A stretch of 14,389 nt of DNA from CAZFAP01 sp964516325 (GTDB taxonomy: Bacteria > Auribacterota > JABMQX01): positions 1 to 14,389 of the forward strand of contig CAZFAP010000126.1 in NCBI GenBank assembly GCA_964516325.1, written 5' to 3'. A model generated the notes under the pieces. It was given only the letters and a program-made list of their open reading frames with translations, had not been told where the DNA came from and made no database searches. Positions 1 to 7,090 of the stretch are shown here, piece by piece. Made by a program: the position numbers and the translations under genes. Every line of letters starts with the position of its first letter. Position 1 is the first letter of the stretch.

Positions 1-12
1 GGTGGTTGTCAT

Positions 13-53
13 GTGAGGGCGAGACGCCCTCACGACTGCCGCCGGGACGGCAG
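13..53. repeat. Two adjacent perfect palindromes (REP-like)
   Basis: GTGAGGGCG (13-21) and CGCCCTCAC (25-33) form a 9-bp perfect stem with a 3-nt loop. Three bases further on, CTGCCG (36-41) pairs with CGGCAG (48-53). Tandem palindromes of this type, which read on either strand, are a common dispersed intergenic repeat in GC-rich environmental genomes. They are not followed by a T-tract, so they do not look like terminators. Confidence 0.6.
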
Positions 54-205
54 CGTTACGCTTCTTGGGCGCCATGGGAGCAACCCCCCAAGAACCACGA
101 GGCGTGCCACTCAAAAGTAGCCGCACGCGTGACCAAGGGTGTACTGCCTCACTTATGGGTGGCAAAGGTCATCGGCAATGCTGGAGTCTTTCGCATGGGG
201 ACGAA

Positions 206-232
206 ACCGCAGAGCGAGCAGAGAGGGCAGAG
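206..232. repeat. ACCGCAGAG-type dispersed repeat, copy 1
   Basis: This segment starts ACCGCAGAG and continues with spaced GCAGAG and GGCAGAG units. Similar units occur at 5156-5183, inverted at 5207-5233, and inverted at 6315-6346. All four lie between genes, so this is a dispersed repeat family and not coding sequence. Confidence 0.5.
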
Positions 233-288
233 ACGGCGCCGCGGAGCCGGGGCCGGAACCCCGCCCCACCTTCGGCGGGGGAGGTCTC

Positions 289-496
289 TCGCAAAGCCGC
301 GAAGCACGCAAAGCGGTAGCTGCGCTACCGCACTCCAAAGGGGTTCACCCCGCCCATCGTGCCTTCGTGCGTTGGTGGTGACAGCGCCACGACGACCAGA
401 AAGACACCGAGGCACAAAAAGGGTCCTGGGGTGAAGGAATCGCACGCCAGGGAAGTCAGGGCTCCTGCGTCATCTTCGCGTCTTTGCGAAAGAAGA
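289..496. repeat. Nested imperfect inverted repeats (CGCAAAG / CACGAAG type)
   Basis: The outer arms are TCGCAAAGCCGCGAAG near 289-306 and, inverted, a CTTCGCGTCTTTGCGA block near 475-490. They match at nearly every position. The inner arms are a CGTGCCTTCGTGCG block near 358-371 and a complementary-type CCACGACGACC...GACACCGAGGCAC block at 388-414, with weaker matching. A perfect 8-bp hairpin, GCGGTAGC/GCTACCGC, lies at 313-331. Together they could fold into a long cruciform or hairpin. No terminal duplication or transposase is visible. Confidence 0.5.
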
Positions 497-777
497 AAAG
501 GGGGTCCGGGTTCTGCCCAGAGAACGAGCGCTATGCAGCCAGGATTTTCATGGCCTCCGGGTGAACGAAGTTCGTGAAGGAATGCGGTGAGTCGCCCCGG
601 GGCGGTGGGATTGCGCGAGGGCAAGCGACGCGAGGACGGCGACCGGTTTCGCCCGCGGGTCGCGGCAACCGGGGCAAGTCCGCTGGGCAGGGGACTGGAA
701 GGTGGACGCGGGAGAATGCCCCATTTCTGGGTGGCTGGGTTGGTTTTGGCGGCGTATGAAAAAATTATCAAAAGGAT

Positions 778-807
778 TTGACAAAGAAGGGGGAGCTTTC
801 CTAATAT
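778..807 (+). promoter_or_regulatory. Near-consensus sigma-70 promoter
   Basis: TTGACA at 778-783 and TAATAT at 802-807 are separated by 18 bp. Transcription would start near 814, leaving a leader of about 200 nt before the small membrane protein gene at 1012. This is one of the clearest promoters in the window. Confidence 0.75.
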
Positions 808-869
808 TCTTGCGGTTGAGGCCCCATCGGGCGTATAGTCAACGGGAATTCGAGTTGAAGTTCCAATTT

Positions 870-991
870 GGTTGAACTGAGTGGGAAGTCTCGGTAGGTT
901 TCCGCGCGCCGTCCCCGGGAGGATGCACGGAGCTGTGAATTCTACCGCGCGGTGTGTTTGCCAGCGGGAAGCTGTTGAACTCAGGTCAACC
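870..991 (+). promoter_or_regulatory. Structured 5' leader with alternative pairings
   Basis: GGTTGAACTGAG (870-881) can pair with CTCAGGTCAACC (980-991) over 12 positions with a single mismatch, closing a domain of about 100 nt. Inside it CCGCGCG (902-908) can pair with CGCGCGG (946-952). The 3' arm can alternatively form a local hairpin, GTTGA (974-978) with TCAAC (986-990). The Shine-Dalgarno sequence AAGGAGG (999-1005) follows 7 nt after the long-range stem. I recognise no known riboswitch class. The pairing is seen in sequence; a regulatory role is inference. Confidence 0.4.
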
Positions 992-1011
992 GGTCTGAAA
1001 GGAGGAAAGTT

Positions 1012-1287
1012 ATGATCGCTCTCATTGTGGGCATCGTTTTTCTGGTGCTCGGCGTGCTGGGCTTGACGGTCTTCCATTGGGCAAACGAGTTTGTGGATGT
1101 CCTTCAGGGCTCGCTAATACCTATCTTCATCCTGTCAGGCTTAGCGGCCGTAGCACTCGGCGTGAGCCAGATAAAGGATAAGATGGCGGCCAAGAAGGAA
1201 GAGGACGAGATGGCCAAGGAAGACGCGAAAGCCGAGGCCGCAAAAGGAGAAGAGGGCAAGGCTGGCGGGGCTGAGAAAAAGGAATAG
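1012..1287 (+). CDS. Small two-helix membrane protein with charged tail
   Basis: This 91-residue protein has two hydrophobic segments, about residues 2-20 and 33-53, joined by a short loop containing WANEFVDVLQG. A highly charged Lys/Glu/Ala tail (about 56-91) follows. The expected topology is a helical hairpin in the inner membrane with a cytoplasmic tail. The start is supported by AAGGAGG at 999-1005, six bases before ATG. The gene stands alone between its own promoter (778-807) and an intrinsic terminator (1433-1466), so it is probably monocistronic. I recall similar short hypothetical membrane proteins from uncultured phyla, but I cannot assign a function or family. Its strong promoter suggests substantial expression. 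Confidence 0.75.
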   Translation: MIALIVGIVFLVLGVLGLTVFHWANEFVDVLQGSLIPIFILSGLAAVALGVSQIKDKMAAKKEEDEMAKEDAKAEAAKGEEGKAGGAEKKE

Positions 1288-1432
1288 GAAGTCAAGGCTT
1301 CCGCCAGAGGTCCTTTTGCCCGAGCGGGATTCTACGCCGTCGTTTCCGTCATTGTGGGCCATCCCGCGAAAACGGTGGAGCGAATGACCTATTGAAGTTT
1401 CGGCTTCGCTGGGGCAAGAAGAAAGTTTTTTC

Positions 1433-1466
1433 CGGCTCGTGGGTAAACCTCACGAGCCGTTTTTTT
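1433..1466 (+). terminator. Rho-independent terminator
   Basis: CGGCTCGTG (1433-1441) and CACGAGCCG (1451-1459) form a perfect 9-bp stem with a 9-nt loop, followed by seven T residues (1460-1466). The T-tract lies on the plus strand, so it terminates the transcript of the small membrane protein. It also lies beyond the 3' end of ruvC, which converges on it, but the minus strand has no T-tract here. Two minor hairpins at 1488-1501 and 1519-1533 lie between it and ruvC. Confidence 0.8.
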
Positions 1467-1584
1467 GACGTTCTCCCCTTCTACGTTGTGCCCCTGGGCA
1501 CGAACCTGAGATTGCCGCTTTGTCGGCGACAAACCGCAGCATCTGGGACGGCTTCCTGCCCTACCCCGAAGGGCGAAATGGGGC

Positions 1585-2082
1585 TCACGTTCTCTTTCCC
1601 TCACAGCGTGCGCTCGTGACGGAATGAACGTGGCAGACTGCTACGGCGAGGGCATCGCTGGCGTCCTCCGACGGGCGCGGTTCGTCCAGGGAAAGAATGT
1701 GAGAAACCATCGCCTGGATTTGTGCTTTGGCTGCGGAACCTCGCCCCACGACAGCCTGCTTCACTTTGCGGGGCGAATACTCGTAGATGTCGAGGTTGGC
1801 TTTGGAGCCAGCCAGGAGGATCACACCCCGGACCTGGCTGAGCTTGAACGCCGAGGAAACGTTCTTGCAGTAGAAAGGCGTCTCGACAGCCATGTGGGTG
1901 GGTTGCATGCGAGAAATGATGCTCTGGAGGGCGTCGTAGATGATGGAAAATCTCTTCGACAACGGCAGGCTTGGACGGGTCTTGACGCACCCGTAATCAA
2001 GAGCCACCATCTGGCGGCCATCGAATTCGATCACGCCGTATCCTGTGATTCTGCTGCCGGGGTCAACGCCGATGACCCTCAT
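1585..2082 (-). CDS. ruvC: Holliday junction resolvase RuvC
   Basis: RuvC is the endonuclease that cuts Holliday junctions symmetrically after branch migration by RuvAB. It acts as a dimer in the cytoplasm. This 165-residue protein has the normal length and the family's four acidic metal ligands: D7 in VDPGS, E67 in AVETPFY, and D140 and D143 in the SEDASDAL segment. The start at 2082 is preferred over upstream in-frame ATGs because the protein then begins MRVIGVDPG, as the family does, and a GGAAGGGGG ribosome site precedes it. It lies 72 nt downstream of yebC on the same strand, a common pairing. The ruvA and ruvB genes that often follow are absent, and the next gene downstream converges on it. 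Confidence 0.95.
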   Translation of the reverse strand: MRVIGVDPGSRITGYGVIEFDGRQMVALDYGCVKTRPSLPLSKRFSIIYDALQSIISRMQPTHMAVETPFYCKNVSSAFKLSQVRGVILLAGSKANLDIYEYSPRKVKQAVVGRGSAAKAQIQAMVSHILSLDEPRPSEDASDALAVAVCHVHSVTSARCEGKRT

Positions 2083-2154
2083 GTCGAATCCCCCTTCCGC
2101 AAGCATTGTTTGATCGGAGAGCAGCTGCGGCGATACACGCGGGCACAAGCCGTG

Positions 2155-2901
2155 TCAAGCCGTCTCGGCGAGAATCTCGTCGGCGATGTCGAAGTTCGAA
2201 TAGACGTGCTGAACATCGTCGTGGTCTTCCAGCTCTTCGATCAAAGCGAGCAAGTGGTGAGCGTCTTTCCCTTCGACTTTCACCGTGTTTTTGGGCACGA
2301 ACGTAATCGAGGCCGCATCCCACTCGATGCCGCTCTCCTGCAACCGCTCTTTGACGTTTTCAAAATCTTCCGGCGGGCAGACAATCTCGTAGGCGTCGCT
2401 TTCGACACGGAAGTCTTCCGCCCCCGCTTCCGTCGCGAGGAGAAAGAGCTGCTCCTCGTCCGCCTTGGCGCGGTTGACCCGGATAAGCCCCTTCTTGCTG
2501 AATATCCAGGTTACCGCACCCACTCCCGCAATGCTCCCTCCTCTCCGGGAAAAGAGGGTTCTCAGTTCCGACGCGGTTCGGTTCTTATTGTCAGTCAGGA
2601 TTTGTAGAAAGATTGCGGCCCCGCCGGGCCCGTACGCGTCGTAGGTTATCTCCTCGTACGAGATCCCCTCCAACTCCCCCGTTCCCCTCTTTACCGCTTT
2701 TTCAATATTGGCAAGGGGCATGTTGGCCGCCCGGGCGGAGTCTATCGCGCTCCTCAGAGGGGCATTGGTCTCCGGATTGGCGCCGCCGTGCTTGGCCGCA
2801 ACGATGATCTCTCTGACAACCTTGCTGAAGACTTTCCCTTTCTTTGCGTCAACCGCTGCCTTCTTGTGCTTAATGCTGGCCCATTTGGAATGCCCTGACA
2901 T
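2155..2901 (-). CDS. yebC: YebC/PmpR (TACO1) family protein
   Basis: This 248-residue protein matches the YebC/TACO1 family over its full length. It starts with SGHSKWASIKHKKAAVDAKK, has the central YGPGGAA and TDNKNRTASE segments, and carries the late PEDFENVKE and PKNTV segments. The family was first annotated as transcriptional regulators. Later work on bacterial members and on mitochondrial TACO1 connects it to translation through proline-rich stretches. Position fits a translation role: the gene lies 66 nt downstream of an EF-G-like gene and 72 nt upstream of ruvC, probably in one transcript. The start follows an AAAGGTGG ribosome site. I see no truncation or missing motif. Confidence 0.95.
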   Translation of the reverse strand: MSGHSKWASIKHKKAAVDAKKGKVFSKVVREIIVAAKHGGANPETNAPLRSAIDSARAANMPLANIEKAVKRGTGELEGISYEEITYDAYGPGGAAIFLQILTDNKNRTASELRTLFSRRGGSIAGVGAVTWIFSKKGLIRVNRAKADEEQLFLLATEAGAEDFRVESDAYEIVCPPEDFENVKERLQESGIEWDAASITFVPKNTVKVEGKDAHHLLALIEELEDHDDVQHVYSNFDIADEILAETA

Positions 2902-2967
2902 TTGACCATCACCACCTTTCCGTTACGCTCTTGCAGACGATCCATAGTCAAACCGAATCGCCCGACT

Positions 2968-5007
2968 TTACTCTTCTTCTTCTTTCTTCTTGGCCGCCTG
3001 AATGATTTTCTGGGCTATTTGACCGGGTACTTCCTCATAGTGCGAGAATTCCATTTCAAAACTCCCGCGACCTCCGGTCCTCGACCGAAGCTCGCTTGAG
3101 TACTTGAACACTTCGGCTTGAGGAACCTGGGCTTTGATCACCTGCATTTTCCCCAATTGGTCCATTCCGAGGATTCTCCCCCGTTTGGAGTTGAGGTCGC
3201 CCGCAATATCCCCCATGAACTCCGCCGCCACCGGCACGGAGACGTTCATGATCGGCTCGAGGAGCACGGGCTTGGCTTTGCTCATGCCGTCTTTGAATGC
3301 CTTCGCCCCGGCAATCTTGAAGGCGATTTCCGACGAGTCCACGACGTGATACGACCCATAATAGACTGACACTCTTACATCCACGACGGGGTAACCGGCG
3401 AGAACCCCTTCCGCCAACGCGCTGACGACTCCTTTCTCCACCGCGGGGATGAAGTTCGTCGGAATGACTCCGCCCTTTACCGCGTTGACAAACTCGTATC
3501 CCTCGGTGCGGCCTCTGGGCTCCACTCTCAGATAGACCTCACCGTATTGTCCTCTCCCGCCGGTCTGCTTCTTGTGCTTCTCGTGGCCCTCGGCAAGAGC
3601 GGTAACGGTCTCCTTATAAGCCACCTTGGGAGTGGAAAGGGTTACGTCCACCTTGAACTTGCTCTTGAGCCGGGAGGTCATCACGTCGAGGTGAACGTCT
3701 CCCATCCCTTCGACGACCAATTCTTTGGTCTCCGTGTTCCGCACGACCCGGAAGGTCGGGTCCTCCTCCGCCAGCTTGCTCAGTCCAACGCTGACCTTTT
3801 CCTCGTCGCCTCTCGACACCGGATGAACCGCCATAGACACAACCGGCTTGGGGAAATCAATCCCTCTGTACACGATGGCGGAGGCAGGAGAGCTGAGCGT
3901 GTCGCCGACAGCAGTGTTCTTGAGCTTCGCTACGGCGGCAACGTAACCCGGGCCGGCAGCGTCGACCTCCAGCTGCGTCTTCCCCTGGAGGATATAGACG
4001 TGGCTGCATCTCTCCTTGTGATCCTTGGTGGCGTTGAGGATTTCATCGTCGGCTCGCAGCGTTCCCGAGAAGATGCGGAAATAGGTCAACTGCCCGACGT
4101 ACGGGTCGGTTACCGCCTTAAACACGAGCGCGCTGAAAGGGGCGCTGGGGTCGGGGGCTCTCTGTTGCTGGCCATCGGCGCTGGCGATGGAACCCGCTTC
4201 CGCCGGCGAAGGAAGAAGTCTCTCGATGACCTGAACCATCTCCGCGACGCCAATGCTCTTTTCCGCCGCCCCACACAGAACGGGCACAAACTTCCTCGTT
4301 CTCACTGCCCGTTTCAGCCCACCGGAAATCTCCTCCGGGGAAAGCTCGCCCCCTTCGAGGTATTTCTCAAGCAGGCTGTCGTCCCCTTCGGCGGCAATCT
4401 CGATGATTTTCTCCTTGAGCGACGCCACCTTGCTCGCCGCCTCGCCATGAAGAGATTCCACTCCTTTCCCGTCGAGGAGATTCGCCACTCCCGTCAGAGA
4501 CGCTTCCCTGCCGATCGGGAGAAAGAGCGGGACGCACTCGGCCCCGAAATCCTCCGCAAGGCTATTCGCCACGAGAAAGAAATCGGTGTTCTCTTTATCA
4601 AGCTTATTGACGAAGAAGACGCACGGAATGCCCCTCTCCTTTAGCAGCCACCAGACCTTCGCAGTCCCGACCTCAATCCCCGATGCAGCGTCCACGACGA
4701 TCACCGCCGCGTCGCACGCCCTTAAACAGCAAGTAACCTCTCCGAAGAAATCGGCATACCCCGGGGTATCCAGCAGAAAGACCAAATTCCCGTCGCGCTC
4801 GAAATGCAGCGCCGACGCCGAAATGCTGATCAGCCTCTCCTTCTCCTCAGGAAGGTAATCGGACACGGTCGTGCCGGTGGCGATAGTACCCGTGCGGGCA
4901 GTCGCCCCGGCGAAATGGAGCATCGCCTCGCAGGCTACCGTTTTTCCGCATCCGCCGTGTCCAATGATTGCGATGGTTCGGACGTTCTCCGGTGCGTAGA
5001 ATTTCAT
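2968..5007 (-). CDS. Elongation factor G-like GTPase (EF-G2 type)
   Basis: This 679-residue protein is a five-domain translational GTPase of the EF-G paralogue group. The GTPase domain has a P-loop GHGGCGKT (16-23), DTPG (80-83) and NKLD (134-137). The switch I segment reads EKERLISIS where canonical EF-G has a QERGITI-type sequence. Domain II starts near 290, domain III near 388, domain IV carries GGRGQYGEV (483-491) and domain V starts near 583. The C-terminus is a short Lys/Glu tail. The start MKFYAPENVR is typical of the paralogue; a GAGGG lies close before ATG. Because its P-loop and switch I differ from canonical EF-G, the protein is unlikely to be the main translocase, which should be elsewhere. 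It heads the run EF-G-like, yebC, ruvC. Confidence 0.9.
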   Translation of the reverse strand: MKFYAPENVRTIAIIGHGGCGKTVACEAMLHFAGATARTGTIATGTTVSDYLPEEKERLISISASALHFERDGNLVFLLDTPGYADFFGEVTCCLRACDAAVIVVDAASGIEVGTAKVWWLLKERGIPCVFFVNKLDKENTDFFLVANSLAEDFGAECVPLFLPIGREASLTGVANLLDGKGVESLHGEAASKVASLKEKIIEIAAEGDDSLLEKYLEGGELSPEEISGGLKRAVRTRKFVPVLCGAAEKSIGVAEMVQVIERLLPSPAEAGSIASADGQQQRAPDPSAPFSALVFKAVTDPYVGQLTYFRIFSGTLRADDEILNATKDHKERCSHVYILQGKTQLEVDAAGPGYVAAVAKLKNTAVGDTLSSPASAIVYRGIDFPKPVVSMAVHPVSRGDEEKVSVGLSKLAEEDPTFRVVRNTETKELVVEGMGDVHLDVMTSRLKSKFKVDVTLSTPKVAYKETVTALAEGHEKHKKQTGGRGQYGEVYLRVEPRGRTEGYEFVNAVKGGVIPTNFIPAVEKGVVSALAEGVLAGYPVVDVRVSVYYGSYHVVDSSEIAFKIAGAKAFKDGMSKAKPVLLEPIMNVSVPVAAEFMGDIAGDLNSKRGRILGMDQLGKMQVIKAQVPQAEVFKYSSELRSRTGGRGSFEMEFSHYEEVPGQIAQKIIQAAKKKEEEE

Positions 5008-5080
5008 CTCCCTCTTTCTTATCTCGGCTCAACCGTTGCGTCGCGTCAAGTCCTTCCTGACACGTTTCATGCGCCACGCC

Positions 5081-5109
5081 AAAATACCAAAGGGCTTCTG
5101 TGCCCGCAA
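5081..5109 (-). promoter_or_regulatory. Candidate promoter for the EF-G-like/yebC/ruvC run
   Basis: Read on the minus strand, TTGCGG (5109-5104) and TATTTT (5086-5081) are separated by 17 bp. Transcription would begin near 5074, about 67 nt before the EF-G-like start. The hexamers are imperfect, so confidence is moderate. A second TTGACG closer to the gene lacks a -10 at proper spacing. Confidence 0.4.
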
Positions 5110-5110
5110 G

Positions 5111-5158
5111 GGGAAAATTCCCCGGGCTGTGATACCTCAAGCCCGGGTGAGACTCACC
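5111..5158. repeat. Cluster of three perfect palindromes
   Basis: GGGGAAAATTCCCC near 5110-5123 is followed by CCCGGGCT (5121-5128) pairing with AGCCCGGG (5140-5147) across an 11-nt loop. Then GGTGAG (5146-5151) pairs with CTCACC (5153-5158). The three overlap slightly, so not all can fold at once. They sit just upstream of the candidate promoter for the EF-G-like gene. No T-tract follows on either strand. Confidence 0.5.
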
Positions 5159-5233
5159 GCAGAGAGCGCAGAGGACGGGGAGGCGCCTTCTGTGACGCAA
5201 CGCTGTCTCTGGGGTCTCCGCGTTCTCGGCGGT
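5156..5233. repeat. Inverted pair of ACCGCAGAG-type repeats
   Basis: The left arm (5156-5183) begins ACCGCAGAGAGCGCAGAG. The right arm (5207-5233), read in reverse, begins ACCGCCGAGAACGCGGAG. They are clearly related but imperfect and enclose about 23 nt. The same unit occurs at 206-232 and 6315-6346. The rest of the gap between the EF-G-like and MEMO1-family genes (5234-5320) shows nothing I can name. Confidence 0.55.
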
Positions 5234-5320
5234 TAATCCTGAAGGTGACGAGTAGAGCGTTTCGAGAATCGCGCTACCGAGCGGCTTGAGAAGAAGACGG
5301 CATTCAGCGTTGCGCGTGGA

Positions 5321-6136
5321 TCACTCGATGACGATGCCGGCGTAGCTGACGACGTAGCCGTAGTCGCCAGTCGTGTCGTAGCTCGTCGTGTAGGAAACGA
5401 GTCGGGCTTTCGTCGCTCCGAGAAGTTTCGACGCGGTGATGGCAGCGACGACGGGCGCGGGACCGCACATGGTTATGCGCTCCTCTTTGACAACTCGCAG
5501 GAGTTTCTTCGCGTCCAGTTCGAGAACCGCCCCAACGGCCATCATGTCTTTCTGGCGGACTTCTTCCTGCTTAGCCGGGTTGGAGCGTTCGGTGTGGGAC
5601 ATGTCGGTGCTGGCGACGATGAGGATTTCTTTCGCGGAACTTTTGATCGTCTCGGCGATTGATGTGCCGAGCGACTCAAGGGACGCTTCATTCATCGAAG
5701 CGATGGCGATGGGGACGATTTGCACGTCGAGATTCACGTACTGGAGAAACGGAACCTCGACCTCGAGCGAATGCTCACTTTCGTGCGCGGAATCATCTTC
5801 CTGAAGCAAATCGCACGCCCGCATCAGCGAGGCGGCAACTTCCGAATCAATCCTCACGTCGCCGAAAGGCATCTCCCACGTGCCCTCGCTCATGATGGCG
5901 AAATCTTCTCCCGCGCCCCAGTGGTTGGGGCCGAGGATGATCGCCGTGCCGGGGACTTTCACTTCCGAGAAGACGGCGCCCGCGGTGCGTCCGGAGAAAT
6001 CGTATCCTGCGTGCGGCGCCACGACGGCAATCGCCCGGCTTCCGGGTTTCGCTCGCATGCAACTCTCAATCTTCTTCCTGAGAGCGAACTCGCTGTCTGG
6101 ATAAAATCTGCCTGAAGCTGCCGGACTTCTTTTCAT
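5321..6136 (-). CDS. MEMO1-family protein (AmmeMemoRadiSam protein B)
   Basis: This 271-residue protein covers the full MEMO1-like fold, related to extradiol ring-cleavage dioxygenases. Visible landmarks are APHAGYDFSGRTAGAVF (H42), LGPNHWG (H72), SEHSLEVEVPFLQ (H122), ASTDMSHTE (D178, H181) and MCGPAPV (C224). H42, H72 and C224 correspond to the iron ligands reported for human MEMO1. In many bacteria and archaea this protein is encoded with an AMMECR1-domain protein and a radical SAM enzyme, whose joint function is not firmly established; neither partner is in the window. The start at 6136 is chosen because AGGAGGG precedes ATG by 7 nt and the N-terminus KRSPAASGRFYP is family-typical. Upstream in-frame codons give an Arg-rich non-conserved extension. 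Confidence 0.92.
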   Translation of the reverse strand: MKRSPAASGRFYPDSEFALRKKIESCMRAKPGSRAIAVVAPHAGYDFSGRTAGAVFSEVKVPGTAIILGPNHWGAGEDFAIMSEGTWEMPFGDVRIDSEVAASLMRACDLLQEDDSAHESEHSLEVEVPFLQYVNLDVQIVPIAIASMNEASLESLGTSIAETIKSSAKEILIVASTDMSHTERSNPAKQEEVRQKDMMAVGAVLELDAKKLLRVVKEERITMCGPAPVVAAITASKLLGATKARLVSYTTSYDTTGDYGYVVSYAGIVIE

Positions 6137-6389
6137 GGTTGAACCCTCCTCTCCGCGCGATAATCGCAAACGCCGATTGCCACGCCGCGCACCGCACCAA
6201 ACAGGGCGTGCACCTGCGGTTCGCTCGCCGCGTGTCAACTCGCCCGAGCGACCGGTTTATGCTGCTTATCCCGCTGCGCACCTCCAGCGGGGTGGTTCTG
6301 TCGAGATCTCTCGCCTCTCAGGGCTCTCTGCCTCCTCTGCGGTTACACCTTCCCAATAGTCGGGTGCTGCGGTTCACCACGTTTTTTCG
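6137..6389. other. Intergenic spacer between MEMO1-family gene and tRNA-Cys
   Basis: No gene is supported. It contains an inverted copy of the ACCGCAGAG repeat (6315-6346, reading CTCCTCTGCGGTTAC at its end) beside a GAGATCTC palindrome. A TTGACA on the minus strand (6238-6233) has no acceptable -10, so I could not place the promoter of the MEMO1-family gene. Confidence 0.5.
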
Positions 6390-6416
6390 TTGACAATGGC
6401 CCACCCCGATTATATT
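6390..6416 (+). promoter_or_regulatory. Promoter of tRNA-Cys
   Basis: TTGACA (6390-6395) is followed by the A/T-rich stretch TATATTCA. The -10 is either TATATT at 6411-6416 (15-bp spacing, short) or TATTCA at 6413-6418 (17 bp). Transcription would start about 20 nt before the mature tRNA end at 6445. Confidence 0.6.
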
Positions 6417-6444
6417 CAATATTGACAATATCGCAAAGACGAAA

Positions 6445-6517
6445 GGCGGCGTAGCCAAGAGGATAAGGCGAGGGACTGCAAATCCCTTATTCCTCGGTTC
6501 GAATCCGAGCGCCGCCT
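6445..6517 (+). tRNA. tRNA-Cys (GCA)
   Basis: A complete cloverleaf can be drawn. The acceptor stem is GGCGGCG (6445-6451) with CGCCGCC (6510-6516), the D stem GCC/GGC, and the anticodon stem AGGGA/TCCCT around CTGCAAA with anticodon GCA at 6478-6480. The T arm is CTCGG-TTCGAAT-CCGAG (6493-6509). The discriminator base is T (6517), the known identity base of tRNA-Cys. CCA is not encoded and must be added enzymatically. A T-rich tract follows at once. The tRNA forms the left border of a patch of small accessory genes. Confidence 0.97.
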
Positions 6518-6526
6518 GTTTTGTTT

Positions 6527-6911
6527 TTACCAGAGTCTGAACCACCTGTCGAGTTGCCGGCCCCCCCCGCCAGAAACACCATTGGCTTCATTGGCCCCAT
6601 TCTTGACCTCTCGCCTGGATTGGCCTCCCTGCACGCAAGCGATTTGCTGAGCCAACTTCAGGGTGTCCTTCTCGACCGCGACAAGCTTGGGGCCGCGGGG
6701 CCGTACAGCATCGGCTCGTTCGCAGTTCGCCGCGCTCTATCCGGCGCGGCAAGGCCGCCGGAGAAACTGGTGGGGCGCGTGCTTCATAGCAGCGTCGAGT
6801 GCGCCTGCCCAGCAGGGCGCTGCGGGATAACCGAAGCTTGCGGCAGAGCGTGTTAAGCATGTCAAGCGTTGTGTCATCCGCGCGAAAGGAATACGGGCCT
6901 GAAAATTTCAT
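6527..6911 (-). pseudogene. Frameshifted ribbon-helix-helix protein relic
   Basis: The reading frame opens well: AAAGGAGG precedes ATG at 6911 by 5 nt. The first 35 residues look like a ribbon-helix-helix DNA-binding domain, with strand GPYSFRADD followed by helix TLDMLNTLCRKLR and the turn LSRSALL. From about 6805 the frame becomes Arg/Pro-rich and ends at 6588. Dropping one base near 6805 restores the expected second helix (GRALDAAMKHAPHQF), but that frame meets TAG at 6739-6737. Beyond it the same frame contains KLVAVEKDTLKLAQQIACV, which again looks coding, until TAA at 6527. The simplest reading is a decayed gene of about 128 codons with at least one frameshift and one stop. Sequencing error or a short 58-residue RHH protein are alternatives. 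Confidence 0.45.
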
Positions 6912-7090
6912 ACGTTCCTCCTTTTTGGGCTCAATAGTCCCGCAGCAAAGAGAGCTTAGGAAGTGCATGGAAAGAATTGGTTTGCGACGTGTCTCGTCGA
7001 GAGCTGTTGGCAGGAAATGAAAAAATGCTTTCTGAGGGGACTCAAGAAGGGTGAGATAAATACTACGCGAGGAGGGAAGGGGGCATCTTT

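Larger units (their letters stand above)
1..777. other. GC-rich gene-free region full of palindromes
   Basis: I see no convincing gene here. The open frames on both strands are Arg/Pro/Gly-rich, lack recognisable domains and overlap each other, as expected of random GC-rich DNA. The stretch instead holds perfect short palindromes (13-33, 36-53, 313-331), one copy of a recurrent ACCGCAGAG element (206-232) and two nested imperfect inverted repeats (289-496). It looks like an accumulation of dispersed intergenic repeats upstream of the promoter at 778. Confidence 0.6.

Noticed and set aside
325..1077. Minus-strand frame of 250 codons upstream of the small membrane protein
   Set aside because: Composition is random-like and Pro/Arg/Ser-rich, no domain, crosses the strong plus-strand promoter, its leader and the start of a well-supported gene.
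1624..2607. Plus-strand frame of 327 codons
   Set aside because: Lies antisense to ruvC and yebC, both of which show conserved family motifs; it has no motif of its own.
3547..4644. Plus-strand frame of 365 codons
   Set aside because: Antisense to the EF-G-like gene; His/Arg/Leu-rich shadow typical of the complement of a high-GC gene.
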